The position numbers were made by a program, and so were the translations under genes. The notes under the pieces were generated by a model. The model saw nothing but the letters and a program-made list of their open reading frames with translations, ran no database searches and had not been told where the DNA came from. 5,126 nucleotides of DNA, taken from positions 1-5,126 of the forward strand of contig QMXQ01000118.1 of the NCBI GenBank assembly GCA_003662205.1. Reading direction: 5' to 3'. Of this stretch, positions 4,213-5,126 are shown piece after piece. Each line of letters starts with the position of its first letter. Positions within the stretch are counted from its first letter, which is position 1. This stretch comes from Candidatus Bathyarchaeota archaeon (GTDB taxonomy: Archaea > Thermoproteota > Bathyarchaeia > TCS64).

Positions 4213-5126
4213 ATACGGGAGGGTGACGCCCGAGATCAGGCGCAGGCTTGAGGAGATCGTCGGAGCCGAGTACGTCTCCGACGCGGACGAGGACCTGGAG
4301 AAGCACGGGGTCGACGAGAGCCTGGAGCCACCCCACCCGCCCGAGGTGGTGGTGAGGCCGGCCTCCACAGAGGAGGTCTCGGCGGTGATGAGGCTGGCCT
4401 ACGAGGAGCGGATACCCGTCACGCCCCAGGGGTCGCGGACGGGGCTCAGCGGCGGCGCGCACCCGGTCCACGGCGGCATCGCCCTCAGCCTTGAGCGGAT
4501 GAACCGGATACTGGAGATCGACGAGGAGAACCTGATGGCCGTCGTCGAGCCCGGCGTCCTCATCATGGACCTCCACGAGGAGACGGAGAAGCGGGGCCTC
4601 CTCTACCCGCCCGACCCCGGCCAGGAGTCGGGGAGCCTCGGCGGGAACATATCGACGAACGCCGGCGGCGTCAGGGGGATGAAGTACGGCGTCACCCGGG
4701 ACTTCGTCCAGGGCCTGGAGGCGGTCCTGCCGAACGGCGAGGTGATACGCCTCGGCGGCAAGCTGGTCAAGAACTCCACGGGCTACGAGCTCATCGACCT
4801 CATCATCGGCTCCGAGGGAACCCTAGCCGTCGTCACCCAGGCGACCCTCAGGCTGGTGCCGAAGCCGAGGCACACAGCCCTCCTCTTCGTCCCCTTCGAG
4901 TCGACGAGGGACGCGGCCCGGGCCGTCTCGGAGATCGTCAGGAGGAAGGTGGTCCCCTTCGCGCTGGAGTACATGCCCAGGCACGCGGTGCTGACGGCGG
5001 AGCGCTACCTGGGGCGGAGCCTCCCCGACCACGACCACCCGGCGTACCTGCTCATAGGGGTGGAGGGGGACAGCGAGGAGGAGGTGGAGGGGGCGATGGA
5101 GACCGTCGGCGAGGTCTGCATGGAGA
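4205..5126 (+). CDS. glcD: FAD-linked 2-hydroxyacid (lactate/glycolate) dehydrogenase, GlcD family, 3' end beyond window
   Basis: From a GTG at 4205 the frame stays open for 307 codons to the window edge; family members are about 450-480 residues, so roughly the last third is missing. An in-frame stop at 4187-4189 leaves GTG 4205 as the first start, with GGAG 10 nt upstream and an 8-nt overlap with etfA; GTG 4223 is the fallback. The PCMH-type FAD domain is clear. PPEVVVRPASTEEVSAVMRL (45-64) and PVTPQGSRTGLSGGAHPVHGG (71-91) bind the pyrophosphate, followed by PPDPGQESGSLGGNISTNAGG (135-155), MKYGVTRDFVQGLEAVLPNG (159-178) and TGYELIDLIIGSEGTLAVVTQATLRL (192-217). The C-terminal substrate domain begins near 222; its metal/substrate histidines (the HxGDGNxH region) lie outside the window. 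The family oxidises D-lactate, glycolate, D-2-hydroxyglutarate or similar acids to 2-oxoacids. Position after etfB-etfA implies the ETF is its direct electron partner, as in the A. woodii LctBCD complex. The gene symbol is a family-level call; the substrate cannot be read from this part. Confidence 0.92.
   Translation, partial: MDEYGRVTPEIRRRLEEIVGAEYVSDADEDLEKHGVDESLEPPHPPEVVVRPASTEEVSAVMRLAYEERIPVTPQGSRTGLSGGAHPVHGGIALSLERMNRILEIDEENLMAVVEPGVLIMDLHEETEKRGLLYPPDPGQESGSLGGNISTNAGGVRGMKYGVTRDFVQGLEAVLPNGEVIRLGGKLVKNSTGYELIDLIIGSEGTLAVVTQATLRLVPKPRHTALLFVPFESTRDAARAVSEIVRRKVVPFALEYMPRHAVLTAERYLGRSLPDHDHPAYLLIGVEGDSEEEVEGAMETVGEVCME

Noticed and set aside
4129..5038. Several minus-strand frames opposite the GlcD-type gene
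   Set aside because: All are short, overlap one another and oppose a continuous GlcD reading frame with conserved FAD-binding motifs.
1..5126. Searched for CRISPR arrays, tRNA or rRNA genes and riboswitches
   Set aside because: No regularly spaced repeats, cloverleaf with a T-loop GTTCRANNC box, or conserved rRNA blocks were seen; intergenic regions total only about 230 bp and are accounted for by promoters and T-rich terminators.

Overview
The window looks like a chromosome segment from a G+C-rich archaeon, probably an uncultured thermoproteotal or bathyarchaeal-type lineage, although the sequence alone does not fix the lineage. The archaeal signs are a BRE/TATA-like promoter (TTTTTATA at 2157-2164) in the divergent intergenic region, oligo-T stretches instead of hairpin terminators after the converging genes, Shine-Dalgarno sites of the GGTGATC type, and heavy use of AGG (Arg) and ATA (Ile) codons despite the high G+C.

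Layout from left to right. (1) At 1-69 on the minus strand are the first 23 codons of a gene that looks like an archaeal insertion-sequence transposase; it runs off the left edge. (2) At 149-703 on the plus strand is an orphan gene of 184 codons. It is strikingly AT-rich against its surroundings and has a C-terminal R-N-x5-H motif like that of HEPN RNase/abortive-infection domains. Together with the transposase it looks like a small acquired patch. (3) At 736-2094 on the minus strand is a complete adenylosuccinate lyase (purB), a purine-biosynthesis housekeeping gene that converges on the orphan gene. (4) At 2095-2210 is a compact divergent promoter region. (5) At 2211-5126 on the plus strand is a tightly packed operon: etfB, then etfA 1 nt downstream, then a GlcD-type FAD-linked 2-hydroxyacid dehydrogenase overlapping etfA by 8 nt and cut off by the right edge.

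The operon is the most interesting part. EtfA carries an N-terminal ferredoxin domain with eight cysteines, enough for two [4Fe-4S] clusters. EtfB has the DGDTGQVGP and INQPR motifs seen in FixA-type and bifurcating ETFs. The third gene is the GlcD/lactate-dehydrogenase type. Gene order and domain content match the electron-confurcating lactate dehydrogenase-EtfAB system (LctBCD) known from Acetobacterium woodii. The inference is that this archaeon oxidises D-lactate, glycolate or another 2-hydroxyacid through an ETF-coupled complex that may exchange electrons with both ferredoxin and NAD(H). Substrate and bifurcation are not proven by the sequence.
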